A DNA stretch of 64,000 nucleotides from assembly GCA_028554755.1 (NCBI GenBank), contig JAPTOF010000007.1:15919001-15983000 (forward strand). Direction: 5' to 3'. The DNA is from Cordia subcordata (Eukaryota; Streptophyta; Magnoliopsida; Boraginales; Cordiaceae). The notes beneath the pieces are model-generated. The model saw only the letters and a program-made list of their open reading frames with translations. It had not been told where the DNA came from and did no database searches. The position numbers and the translations under genes are program-made. Positions 33,417 to 44,185 of the stretch are shown in pieces (positions within the stretch are counted from its first letter, which is position 1; the number at the start of each line of letters is the position of its first letter).

Positions 33417-34672
33417 GTAAGGAATTTTCTAGTATTTCCATTTTCTTCTATGTAAAAAGGAAAATAAACATGAAGTAACACTTCTTTTTCTCTTTAAAAG
33501 AGGTCAAAGACCGATTACAATATGTATCTAGTGGGAATTGATTCCTTAACCTACTCACACTAAAGGTGAGGGACGTGCTACTTCATCACTAGGTCTTTGG
33601 TCCCTGATGAGCAACATTTTTAATCAACAATAATCTCTAAAATCAAACACTTTAGGATCCGATTCAATTGCCCAAAACTATTTCCCTAGATTATTTATTG
33701 TTTAGGGAAAATGGGGATGTAATGTCGAGCTTATTGTTCATATTCCTTTATATGGTTTGAATCACTTTGAATAATATAGCATAGCATATAATTTAATTTT
33801 CTTCCTTTTTCTTCATAGTTTTGTATTTATTAAGTGATGAAAATGAAGAACATTATCATGTGTATGTATTGTCCAGTGGAGAGAGGACTAAGAGTCCTTT
33901 ATATAGTAGGTATTTTATAAATTCCACTAATTATAGATTCAATTGGATGAATAATATGTTTCATAAACTTTTGATCAAATTTCAACAAACATTATTTTTT
34001 GGCGATGCCTTTCTGGACCATTAGCGATAATTTTGAAGCACCACTAACAGATTAGCTATGCTTCACACACCAGCTGCGGTGCCTGACGTCAGGAATAGGT
34101 TAATTTATAGGTGCGGTTTAAAACGTGCCGCTTATGTCAAAATTCAAATTTAGAAACAAAATAAACATTAAATAGACTGCCGATCAAAAGGAGGAAAAAA
34201 AAACATTAAATAGACTTTTAAACATTTCATTAGATAAACATTAAATAGAAATCTTTAAAAAATTAAATAAACAACTTTAAGAAATAGACATTAAATAAAC
34301 CAGCTATACTCTTATTTCAGAATTTTAAAGAATCTCATATAACCACAATAAAAACAAGTTTAATATAATATACAAGTCGAATCGAGGAAAAAGCTCAATC
34401 ACAAATTCATATGTAAGGACATACTTCCTAGTTCCTATTGCACATTTTGGTGTTTCCAGTATCAAGAGAAATACACGAGGGGCCCATTTGAATTGGGTTT
34501 CTTTTCCATAAAAAATTATTTTATTTTTTACTGTAAGTATTTTGGTTGATTTTTAAATTCTTAAAAAGGAAAAAGCTTAATCACAAACTAGGAATTTGAA
34601 TTTTTCAGGAAAAGAAAATAATTCTGCTTATTCGTTCATACGACCGATTATAATGTTTCTCCGCAAGTGCAG
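33417..34672 (+). other. PLC intron 2
   Basis: 1256 bp. AT-rich, with several ACATTAAATAGA words between 34160 and 34310 and a GC-richer patch (GCTGCGGTGCCTGACGTCAG) at 34073-34092. The 67-aa and 78-aa open frames are intronic or exon shadows. Confidence 0.6.
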
Positions 34673-34808
34673 CACTTTGGGTACTACAGTTGAGCTCATA
34701 AAATGCTTGGAGGCCATCAAGGAGTATGCCTTCCATGCTTCTGACTATCGTGTTATAGTTCTCTTTGAAGAGTACCTGAGTGCTTATCTTCGAACTAAAG
34801 TGGCCCAG
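34673..34808 (+). CDS. PLC exon 3 (X domain, second half)
   Basis: 136 nt between acceptor AAGTGCAG and donor GTGAGT, phase 2 to 0. It encodes TLGTTVELIKCLEAIKEYAF then VIVLFEEYLSAYL, matching the family pattern TLTTPVELIKCL...VVITLEDHLTPDL. The conserved Glu of LED is kept while neighbouring His is Tyr. Confidence 0.88.
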
Positions 34809-35171
34809 GTGAGTTTAAGCGTTTTTTTTTAATAAAGGAACCATTTTCAGAATCAGAGACAGTACACCATCATTTTGATCCAAGAAAATAGATGGATCGA
34901 GAAAACCACCACCTCATGGGGCTATGTATATTGTCTTAAACACGTCTTCTCATGTGCAGGCATAACTCATTTAAGATTTTGTACATGAATAATTTTAATA
35001 TATTTTTTTAAATAGGTAGTGGTGAGTTTTGAACCTCATGAGACCGTCATGTTTTTGAGCTCCAATACCATATTGGAGTTATCACCTATCTAAAAGCTTA
35101 AACTTGTAAAGAAAATATTGGTATATTTATTTATTATGCTTAATAGTATGTAATAATTATTTCTTGAGCAG
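34809..35171 (+). other. PLC intron 3
   Basis: 363 bp between GTGAGT and TTGAGCAG. No insertion recognised. Confidence 0.75.
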
Positions 35172-35434
35172 ATGATGGCCAAAACTTTTGGCAGAATGTT
35201 GTTTTAGCCCCCAGTGTCAGGCTTTCAGGAGTTTCCCTCACCGGAATCACTCAAAAGAATGATTTTGACATCAGCCAAACGACCAGAATACGTTGAGGAG
35301 GAGTCTCACACTCCAAATATAGTTGGGAAGCTAGAAGATTGGCTGAACACTAGCACTAGCAAAGTTAGACGTCTTAGTATGAGTAACGACGAGCTTGGAA
35401 ATGCCACAAAGGAGAAAGGGACACATCTTGTTCG
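35172..35434 (+). CDS. PLC exon 4 (end of X, linker, start of Y) with in-frame stop
   Basis: 263 nt from acceptor TTGAGCAG to donor GTACAT, phase 0 to 2. The twelfth codon is TAG (35205-35207), where relatives usually have an amino acid in the LF-x-P segment. After it FQEFPSPESLKRMILTSAKR and SKVRRLSMSNDELGNATKEK are normal family signatures. The acidic X/Y linker with its HLIAIHAGKPKGG-type lead-in is nearly absent. The stop's own AG could act as an in-frame acceptor (exon from 35208). Confidence 0.85.
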
Positions 35435-36079
35435 GTACATATTTTCTTTTCCAACTTGAAACATTTCCCTCTGCTAGAATATACATTCCTCTCACATTAA
35501 AAAAAAATCATAAAGTAGACCACTTTATAAAGTTCTGAGCCACTTCTCATATTTACCAATTGGTTTTTATAATAAAACTTTAGTGATTCTTATGGCAGTT
35601 TATGAGAGCATTATATCTGGAAGAATAAGAAAATTGTATCTGTTTGTCGAATTATTTGAACCGATGACATTTATGTTGTGTTTGTTATATATTTATTTGA
35701 AATCTGAAATCTCAAAAGCATATAATGAGAAGAAAAAGAAAATTGTATCTGTTTGTAGAATTATTTGAACTGATGACATTTATGTTGTGTTTATCTGAAA
35801 TTTTAAATCTCAAAAACATCTAAAATTATATGCTTTCAGATGTCAGATTTCTAATAAGCATATAACAAGCACAGTATTAGTCTTGTTTGTGGCTTTAACT
35901 AAACAGATTCTCATCTCTTGCACTTCATAAGTTTAACTAAAAGACTATGCAGTAAGTTTTTTAATTAAAAAAAAAATGCATGATGATATTTAACTTCATT
36001 GCATGTTTTAACAGTTAAAAGAATTACTTATTAGGATGTCTTGATATATATATGATCTGCTAGCTTTTTGTTGCTCTAG
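35435..36079 (+). other. PLC intron 4
   Basis: 645 bp. Contains an imperfect duplication near 35620-35800 (GAAAATTGTATCTGTTTGT and GAATTATTTGAAC...GATGACATTTATGTTGTGT each twice). Confidence 0.65.
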
Positions 36080-36192
36080 GTTTACCCAGAGAAATTTGCT
36101 GAGGGTATACCCCAAGGCCACACATAGTTTCTTGTTTAATTATGATCCTCTGCCTGGCTGGGCGCATGGAAATGGTTGCATTCCACATGCAG
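36080..36192 (+). CDS. PLC exon 5 (Y domain) with 5-nt frameshift deletion
   Basis: 113 nt from acceptor TTGCTCTAG to donor GTTAGA. It encodes FTQRNLLRVYPKATHS and NYDPLPGWAHG, then the frame slips. The family needs 12 nt from the His-Gly codons to the ATG of MVAFNMQ, and only 7 are present. Read in the shifted frame it ends MVAFHMQ, and the expected 118-nt length is restored if five bases are added. The SSNY motif, part of the phosphate-binding site, reads LFNY. Confidence 0.85.
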
Positions 36193-36237
36193 GTTAGACA
36201 ACTTCTGTTAGAAAATCTTTCGAACTTTTTTTTTTTT

Positions 36238-37283
36238 GGGTTAAAATGCAACAGAACTCCTTATGGTCCATGTGCATTGGACCCCCTTGTAGTTTAATAA
36301 GTCCATCATTATCCCCTATTATCCATCAAAAGTATATTGAATTCCCCTCCCATTGAAATGTCTGTTTTCTTTAACCAAAAATTTCTTTCATGTCAAAATT
36401 AATTCTTTCTTTTCTAAAATTACCCAAGTTACCATTCTCTCTTTTATAAAAGAAATGTGACTAAAAGGATTTGAACCCTCAATATCAAAATAAAACAAAA
36501 AATACTCTAACCAACTAGACTATCAACAATTTATTAAAAAAAAACAAAAAAAGGACATTGAGATATGCTTTAATTTCTTCAAGTCCTTCTCTTCTGTTTT
36601 TCTGATATATAATCCAATTATCTATCTACTTCAGGAGCTCATATAAAAATATCCATGCATCTTCCCTCTTAATTAGGGTAGATATTATCATCGATCTCAG
36701 CTACAGTATAACAGTATCCAATGACTTTTTCTGATTAAGTAATTAACATGGGCAGGTTCACATCTCTTGACTGGTCGGTTTGTGTTGTGATACTCATCTT
36801 GCGTCATACACTTGTTAAAGAAATCACAATGATATATGATATATTTATTTTATGCTAATAGATTAAAACATAAATTATTTGTCGCCTAATCGACTATAAT
36901 ATTTGTTATTTTAATTTGAGATTGAGGGTTCAAATTTTTTTAGTAACAATTCTTTTATAAAAGAGAAAAAGGTAATTTTGGTAATTTTGAACATAAAAAA
37001 ATAATTTGGATATTTAAAAAACTTATGGTTAAAGATAGTGGACTTTTAACGGCATGAGGGTCCAAAGTGCTTTTGATCGATTATAGGGGTAATTTTGGTA
37101 GTTTTGAACAAAAAAAATAATCGGATATTAGAAAAACTTATGGTTAAATTAACAGAGTTTTAACGGCATAGGCGTCCAATGTACTTTTGATCAACCATAG
37201 GGGAGTCATGAGAAACTTTTTAAACCACAGTAGAGTCTAATGTACTTTTAGTGAACCACAGGGGAGGCTAGTATATTTTACCC
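36238..37283. mobile_element. Inverted-repeat element with tRNA-like arms, in PLC intron 5
   Basis: Two arms of 300-400 bp face each other. The left arm starts GGGTTAAAATGCAACAG; the right ends CTAGTATATTTTACCC. The arms share CCTGTGGTT-, GTACTTTTGATCAACC- and CGTTAAAA-type blocks, and the right arm carries one extra internal duplication (37020-37070 and 37135-37190). The flanks are T-rich on both sides (8 of 9 matching but uninformative). On the minus strand the inner part of the left arm has tRNA-like box A (36511-36522) and box B (36468-36479) 31 nt apart. No ORF. Confidence 0.65.
36468..36522 (-). promoter_or_regulatory. tRNA-like Pol III box A and box B
   Basis: Read on the minus strand, TAGTCTAGTTGG fits the box A consensus and GGGTTCAAATCC fits box B, 31 nt apart as in a tRNA. 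The following TTAGAG also fits a tRNA D-arm. The rest does not fold obviously as a tRNA, so it is a tRNA-derived module rather than a gene. Confidence 0.5.
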
Positions 37284-38984
37284 TTTATTTTTATCTTTTT
37301 ACCCGACAATCTAACTCCATATGTTTATGGTATGAAACTTTGCTTGCAACTCTGCTGTGAGCCTGAAACAGATTTATTACGTTTTTGTATACATTTGTTA
37401 AGCATCGTCAATTATGAAGGTCAGTAGAAGAGATTCCGCCACTCTACATGCACGCATGATTTGCTTTAAGCGTTGGATTTGAATAGTTTTAATGTTTTAA
37501 TTTTCTTAATGGGTGATGATGTAAAACTCGAATCCATGAATTAGGCTTTAGTACAACAATAAGTTATTATAATTAGCATGTTTAAAAGCTTAAGTTAGCA
37601 GAAAGGTATCTATATCTATCTATCTATCTATTATACTAAAACAGTTATGCTACATCCATTTTCTTTCTTACTCATTTTTACTGCTCTTAAATTATGTTAT
37701 ATTTCAGCGTTACCATCGATTGGATTAGTCCTTATCAATGGCTAATATTTTGTCCTGTTAAATCTTTTCCTATTCTTTATTTCCATATCTAGACATAATC
37801 AACGGATTTATTTCTATAAATGTATTAATTTTAAATTCTTTAATATATCTAACTTTCATTTATTGTCAATTTTAAACTCTTCAACACATTTTTTTTTGCA
37901 TAATACTAGTATTTCCAAACTAATATAGCACTTCTGATTTTTTATTATATGTAATATAATATAATATACTATATATAAATATACACACACATATATATAT
38001 AATTATTTTAATAGCTCACCATGTGCAGGGCATGGATAAAATGACTAGCATATATATTATAAAAAGGGAGTCCAAGCCTAATATAACTATGCTAGTGTCA
38101 TCATGTCCTTTAAATTTTTTCTCTTTTGAAATCATTTTCTAAACTAGTGAATTTATTTTTCAAGATACATTGAGTATTATTTTTTATCATTAAAAATTAT
38201 TTCCCATATATATATGTCCATGCCTTTTTTTTTTATTGATGTCGCATGTCTTTGTATTAAAGGTTTTACCTCCAAAAAGTCCATGCATTTTTTAGTTAAT
38301 GTTCATTCCTTTTCTAATTTTACTTTCTCAAAATAAATGTTTGATTCTGCTACTTCATATCTCCTATAAAAAATTATTAATATTAAAACTTTTATCAAAA
38401 ATTAAATTTTACAAAATACATCTATATTATATGCTCACATAAACTACAAAAATTTATTTATCTATATGTTATACAGATAGTTTCCAAGTCTTATAATGTT
38501 GCACGCCTCAATTCATTAATTTTTCCCTCTATAAATGAATTAAACTCCAATAAATATATTGTTCATCTGTTATAGCATTTTTCCCCTAAATCAGATTATT
38601 TCTTGTTTTACATTTTTATTTTCCAAATTAAGTTCTTGGTTCAATTATTTCACACGCATACACATAGAGACACACACACATATATATCCATATATCTTAT
38701 AAAAAATTATTAGTATTGCAAAGTTTATCAAGAAATAAATTTTTATATATTTAATTATTTATACTTTATCATAATATAGACTATAAAAATAAGTTGACTA
38801 TTATAATAAATAAGGACTAGTAATGACCCAGTGCATTTGCATGAGTACAGAATCAATTAGATTCATGTTAATTGTTAATATATAACTATATTTTTATGAT
38901 TCACTCTAGCAGACAATATATGATGGGACAATGTTTTCGAATAACGTGATAATTTATGTTTATGTATATAAATTACATAGCAAT
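37284..38984. other. AT-rich PLC intron 5 sequence, no gene seen
   Basis: Includes a (TCTA)n run at about 37610-37630 and several ATATAT and ACACAC patches. No open frame of note. Confidence 0.6.
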
Positions 38985-38989
38985 ATTAT

Positions 38990-39482
38990 TGTTGAGAAAA
39001 TCAAAGACACACGTACACACGTCAATGCATAATGGAAAACACACATAAAGAACATGCAATATACTTAACGTGGTTCGGCCCTCTGCTCATGTTCACGATC
39101 TTTTTCTGTAATAAATTCTACTAGTCAATAATAATGGGTTACACATGAGAATCAGTTTTTGTACGGACAGAAAAATTTAAACCCTCCCCGACAGAGTTTT
39201 TACAATGACTCTATCCTCAACAAGACTAGAATTAATGTAAGACACTCCGGATATTCTCAGTCTCTCTCTCTCCCCCACGCTCCCCGTGGGGTGTGGCCCT
39301 AAGATTCACTCTTAAGGCACACTAAATACAAACTACAACACCCTTTATTTATAGGAGAAAAATCCTTGCTCCCTAATATTTCTCCTACACTAATTAAGTA
39401 CCTCACAATTTAGGAACACAATTAATTGTCTTCCACAAGTTTCTAGTTTGTATGGGCTTAGATTTTGAGCCATAACCCAACA
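38990..39482 (-). mobile_element. Solo LTR, 493 bp, copia type, in PLC intron 5
   Basis: Starts TGTTGAGAAAATC and ends ACCCAACA, with perfect TSDs ATTAT (38985-38989 and 39483-39487). It is distantly related in layout to the LTRs at 48803, 51059, 53240 and 63541: ACGTGGTTCGGCCCTCTGC, AAACCCTCC, TTACAATGACTCT and TGAGCCATAACCCAACA occur in the same order. No internal sequence remains, indicating LTR-LTR recombination. Confidence 0.85.
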
Positions 39483-39487
39483 ATTAT

Positions 39488-41641
39488 AAATTTGAAAATC
39501 GTGTAAGTGCTATAAATATTGTTGTCAAGTAGGTGACTACCCTTTTGTAGTTTAAAACATATCACATTATCCCCTATGTTTCTCAAAAGCGACATAATTT
39601 TGAACCTTAACTTTTTCTGTCTTAGCTAACAGAAAACACATATTATACTCTTTTTTCTTGCATGTATGGACGTTAAATGTTAGAATTTACTATACTTTTG
39701 CACCAAAATATCCTCATTTAGACATACAACTTAATTTGTGTATCTTCACTTTATGAAATCAAAAAATTAGAAAATAAAAAGTTAAAAATTAAAAATAAAA
39801 AAATAAAAATTTAAAAAAAATTTAAAAAATAAAAATAAAAAATTTTAAAGTAAAAAAATAAAAATTTTACTTTAAAATTTTAAATATTTAAAAATTAAAT
39901 ATTTAAAAATTTTGGAAATTAGGAAAATCCAAAACCTAAAACAATTAGTTTTTTTTATTTTCAAATTTTGTGTTTTAACTTTTAAATTTTTTATGATTTC
40001 TATATTGTATGTTTAGTTCTTAAAGTTTTTTTAGTTTTTTATAAACTTTTATTTTTATATCTAATTTTTTATTTTTTATTTTTTAAAATTTTAATTTTTA
40101 AATACTAAATAAAAATATTTAATAAAACACATTTAATAATAAATAAAGAAATTAAAAGCACATATCCTCCCGTGCATGGCATGGGATATACTTTAGTATA
40201 GAAATAAGGTTTCGAAAATCTGAATTACTTTCTTTTTTATATATCTATTTTTATAACATATTTTGTATGCATAAAAACCTCTTATTATGGGTTTTGGTTT
40301 GCTTTCTCATTTTCTTGGTCTTAACTCTTAAAAGCTTTGCTCCTCAATTGTTCAAGATATGAATATTCTACTTGGTTCAAGAAGGTGAACAAACTGCATC
40401 AAAGAAAGTAAGAGTTGGTGATCTAGGTTCATTTAGATTGAATTTTTTAAATTAAAAAACCTTCTTAGAATGCATCTTTTTACTAGAAAAACAATTATAC
40501 GTATTTTTATTAATTAGTAAATCATTTGAAGTGGATACAAACACACACAACACTGCTTAATAATAACAATAATTAAAAAGTAGAAGGATGCAACAAAAAG
40601 CTTCAATTTTATTAGCACTATACATTACCTATTCGATACACGGGTTTCAAATTTATTTGTAACATTGAGTAATAAAATATTTAACATAATTTAAGAATAT
40701 CTTGACATCTAAAAATTTTTCTTCCAAGTTATAAAAAAAAAATATTGCTAAAATAAAATAATACAAATCATTCAAATAGTTATAAACATTTTAGTTAACA
40801 TTTAAGATTTTCTTTCCAATTAGTAATAAAAATATCCTTAAATAATTAATTTCATATAGAAAAAAATATTTTCAACTCTAAGTATGCTAATTAAAAGATC
40901 TTGAGCTACAGAAGTATGATATTTTCTTTGAGCATTATACTTATAAAAGTACCTTGTTTCTGTCAATAGTGCATTCAATGGATGGATAGATTTGTATTTT
41001 AGTACATGCAGCCAAAGTAACAACCCTAGCTATGAATATGATAGTTAACCAAAATGAATGGTCAGATTAGTAATTGCTCCATAAATGCTTTAAATTATTT
41101 AAAATGATGTAAGGTGCTTTAAATTATTTGAACAAAATAAGCAAGATATATGGATTTGATATACTTGTTTATCAATAAAGCAAATCGTTACCATAAATGG
41201 GTTTAATTTAATTTTTTTTATCAAAAACAAATCCTTGCCATTAACAAATTCAACGAAGTTTGTTGCTTGATTTTTTAATTTGCATTCTGACAATTAAAAA
41301 CACACATGTCATTTATTTAGCTTGTATCTCACAACCAAATGGCACATATTTAGCCCGTACACGTCAAGTTGCCAAAATAATAGCTCTTGGTCAGTACTTT
41401 ATGTATATTTTAGATAGATAGATTATAGATATATATATAGTTACAGATGTTAAGAATATTCATTTTAGAGTACTTTGCATGAGTTGTACTCTAGTTTATA
41501 ATGTATAAAATGCACATCTTATGTACAAGCATGATTTGGTTTGTTCCCTTTATTATTGTATTTAACAATTCTTTTCCACAATGATAAAGTTGCACATTCC
41601 CTGAAACCAAACTGTGAACAATGTATATTTTCTTCTTTCAG
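39488..41641. other. AT-rich PLC intron 5 sequence, no gene seen
   Basis: Low-complexity A/T stretches dominate 39765-40150 (strings of AAAATTTAAAAA). The minus frames of 61 and 64 aa at 41023 and 41293 have no motif. Confidence 0.6.
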
Positions 41642-41785
41642 GAGTATGGAAAGCACCTCTGGGTAATGCAAGGAATGTTCCAAGCCAACGGTGGATGTGG
41701 TTACGTGAAAAGACCAGATTTCTTACTAAGCAATGGTGGAGTATTTGATCTTAAGGAATCTCTTCCCGTCAAGAAAACATTGAAG
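41642..41785 (+). CDS. PLC exon 6 (Y domain end)
   Basis: 48 codons, phase 0 to 0, between acceptor TTCTTTCAG and donor GTGTAA. It encodes [20 protein letters not shown] and KRPDFLL, a highly conserved end of the Y domain, and [13 protein letters not shown] leading into C2. No defect is seen. Confidence 0.92.
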
Positions 41786-41870
41786 GTGTAAAGTACCCTT
41801 GAAACTAGTTGTCTTTATGCACGTTTTTATCTTCCTATGTTTCTAATAGCATTCAGTCTGGTACGCACAG

Positions 41871-41945
41871 GTAAAAGTCTATATGGGAGAAGGATGGCAT
41901 TTGGATATCGGGAACACACAGGTATCACCAGACTACTATGTGAAG
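41871..41945 (+). CDS. PLC exon 7 (C2 start) with damaged donor
   Basis: The preceding intron is only 85 nt. It encodes VKVYMGEGWHLDIGNTQVSP then DYYVK. By homology the exon should end after AAG at 41945, but the next two bases are TT, not GT. A GT six bases upstream (41940-41941) would end the exon at 41939 and keep the frame, dropping Val-Lys. Confidence 0.82.
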
Positions 41946-41972
41946 TTATGATAAAAAATCTTTGGCATCTAA

Positions 41973-42203
41973 GGGCCTATTTAGATTAGCTTCTTTCACG
42001 AAAAAGTATTTTTTTTGTTTTCTAAAAAAGTTATATTATTTTTGTAAAAATTATTTGATTTGGTTTTCAGAAAAGTTGAAACTGTAAAAAAAAACTCAAA
42101 TACAGTTTTATTTAGAAGCCAGAATTTTTAGCTTCTAAAAAAAGACTATTTTTTAAAAGCTGTTAAAATAAGCCCTTTTAAAAAGGCCAATTCAAACGAC
42201 CCC
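41973..42203. mobile_element. Tourist-like MITE, 231 bp, in PLC intron 7
   Basis: TIR GGGCCTATTTAGATTAGC against (reversed) GGGGTCGTTTGAATTGGC, with 3-bp TSD TAA on both sides (41970-41972, 42204-42206). It lies 27 bp after the exon 7 donor. A self-complementary interior of AAAAAG and CTTTTT runs is typical of this group. Confidence 0.78.
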
Positions 42204-42300
42204 TAAACATTGATAACAGCTCTTCACTGTATTTTCTGCATAAATCTGCAAGTCAAATACGCTAATTCATACAAATTAGGATTGTTCCAATATTCTATAG

Positions 42301-42896
42301 CACTACAAAAACGATTAGCGTTTGCGGTGGTTATTTCCATCTGGCTGCGGTGGCAATTTGATTAAGATTCTCTCATATTGATATGAGGGAAATTCTCGTA
42401 TCAGTACTTCTCTCACATTAATACGAGAGAAATCATGACAATTTATATAATTTTCTTAATTCTTTCATTAAGATTCTCTCATATCATTACTTCTCTAATA
42501 TTGATATGAGAGAAATCTTAACAATTCATTGATAGGTAAAATATGTCAACCATCCATGTTAATTTTTTTTTTTAAAAAAATTTTCCCTCCAATTACCTAC
42601 TTTTTTTAGATATTTTTTTCAAATTAATAGTTAAAATAATTTTAACCAATATATAAATAATTAAGATAGTCCGCTCGTATCATTATAGAAAAAGTCCAAA
42701 CATGAGAGGAACCTCATCCGTAGCGAGTGTCACAAATTGTTTTAATAGCGGTTCACAAACCGCGTTGTTCGTGTGTTGTTATAGCCGACGTCATTAAAAC
42801 AGGTGTTTCTGCGGTAAGCAATTACGCCAATACTGAATCTTTTAACGATGGTTCCACTAACCGCTGTTAAAACTTGTATGCGAGCTTCGAAAAAGT
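42301..42896. mobile_element. CACTA-like element, decayed, in PLC intron 7
   Basis: CACTACAAAAACGATTAGCG at 42301 is the typical CACTA terminus followed by GCGGTGG subterminal words. At the other side, GTTCCACTAACCGCTGTTAA and GAAAAAGTCTCTAGTTG (42850-42903) look like a decayed reverse end. The exact right end and a 3-bp TSD could not be fixed. Inside, 42365-42530 holds repeated ATTCTCTCATAT / ATATGAGAGAAAT hairpins. Confidence 0.5.
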
Positions 42897-42904
42897 CTCT
42901 AGTT

Positions 42905-44185
42905 GTTGCCTTTCTTTTTTTTTTTAAAAAAAAAAGGCCGGGTTCTTCTCTTTAAAATTTTATTATCACAAAAAATAAAAATTACAACATAGAGGGGATA
43001 TATTACCTTATCCTCTATTCGATTTAAGGATGAAGAGTTGACAGACAAACTCTTTAACATAACAAAAATGTGAAAAAAGCGCATAAATCGGGGCGAAAGG
43101 ATCCAATTGTAGCGATTAAGGGGTTAACTGCCCCAAATGTCAGTCATAAAAGGCCAAATTTTTTTTAGTTCTAACATTACATTTTAATCGTTTATTCACT
43201 CAAAATATGTCTTTTAATTTTTTCTCCGGTAATTTAAAGCTCAAAATAAAATAATTAGTTGATGTGAAATATTAGAATGTAAGAACAAAGTTTATTTGAA
43301 AGAGGATTCTAATCCAATTCATATATCTACTCTCCTTATTGAAAGCAGCGAAAGTTGGGGAGGGGAGGACGTCTTTTGGGTTTTGGGAGGAGTAAAATGC
43401 ACCGCATAATCATTGTTTTAAGAATTTGTATCATAAACCCTAAATTTTTCGTGTTTTACAAAATGTTGTCAATCTTCCCATTTTAACTTTAATACCGTCT
43501 ATCAGTTTGAGATTGAAAAAGATGAAAATATTATTCATAAAAAAAAAAAAAATTGCAACACTATTTCACCAAAATCGTCTTAACCTAAAGAGAGAAATGT
43601 CGAAATACTCCATTGTATTCTAACTCATTTGCGATAAGCTTGACTATTCCTGGTTGTGATTCAGCCACTAGGTGTTTCCCAGGCCGCGCTTTCGGCCTTC
43701 GATCTCCTGGCTTCTTTTGGCCGTAAACCTCCCTCTCGGCCATTCGGGCGATATTTTACGAAATTTGAGTGTAAACAAGATGTTAAAGATAGAGGGGGAA
43801 AAAAACCTAAGCTCTATGATGCCAAAATAGAGTAGATATTTTCTCTATTTTGTTAAAGAAAAAGTTACATCATTGTGCAGGGAGGATTACAATCATGTTC
43901 TGAATCAATGCTTATAATATTGCTTTGACTTTTACAAGAATGGTAAACAATGATAATGCAATATTTACTTTCTTATTTTGCATCAATAAAGATCTTTTCT
44001 TTAAGCCATGTAACTGCCAGACAAATGTGTTTTAATGCACAATCATTAGTTTGTAGTATATGCCCCACAATAATTTTCAAAACACATGGGCTTCCACACG
44101 ACATTTTAAAATTCAAAGTTTATAATAAAAGGGTTACGTGCATTTTATTTTGCTTGTTTTCAAAACTAATGTGAACTGTCTGCAG
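42905..44185. other. Rest of PLC intron 7, no gene seen
   Basis: AT-rich, with a GC-richer patch at about 43645-43760 of unknown origin. Open frames are shadows. Confidence 0.55.

Noticed and set aside
33821..34024. 67-aa frame between PLC exons 2 and 3 as an extra exon
   Set aside because: It does not match any PLC segment, and exons 2 and 3 already join in phase.
36468..36522. A tRNA gene on the minus strand
   Set aside because: Box A and B are present, but no acceptor stem or proper anticodon arm pairs, and the sequence is part of a repeat family.
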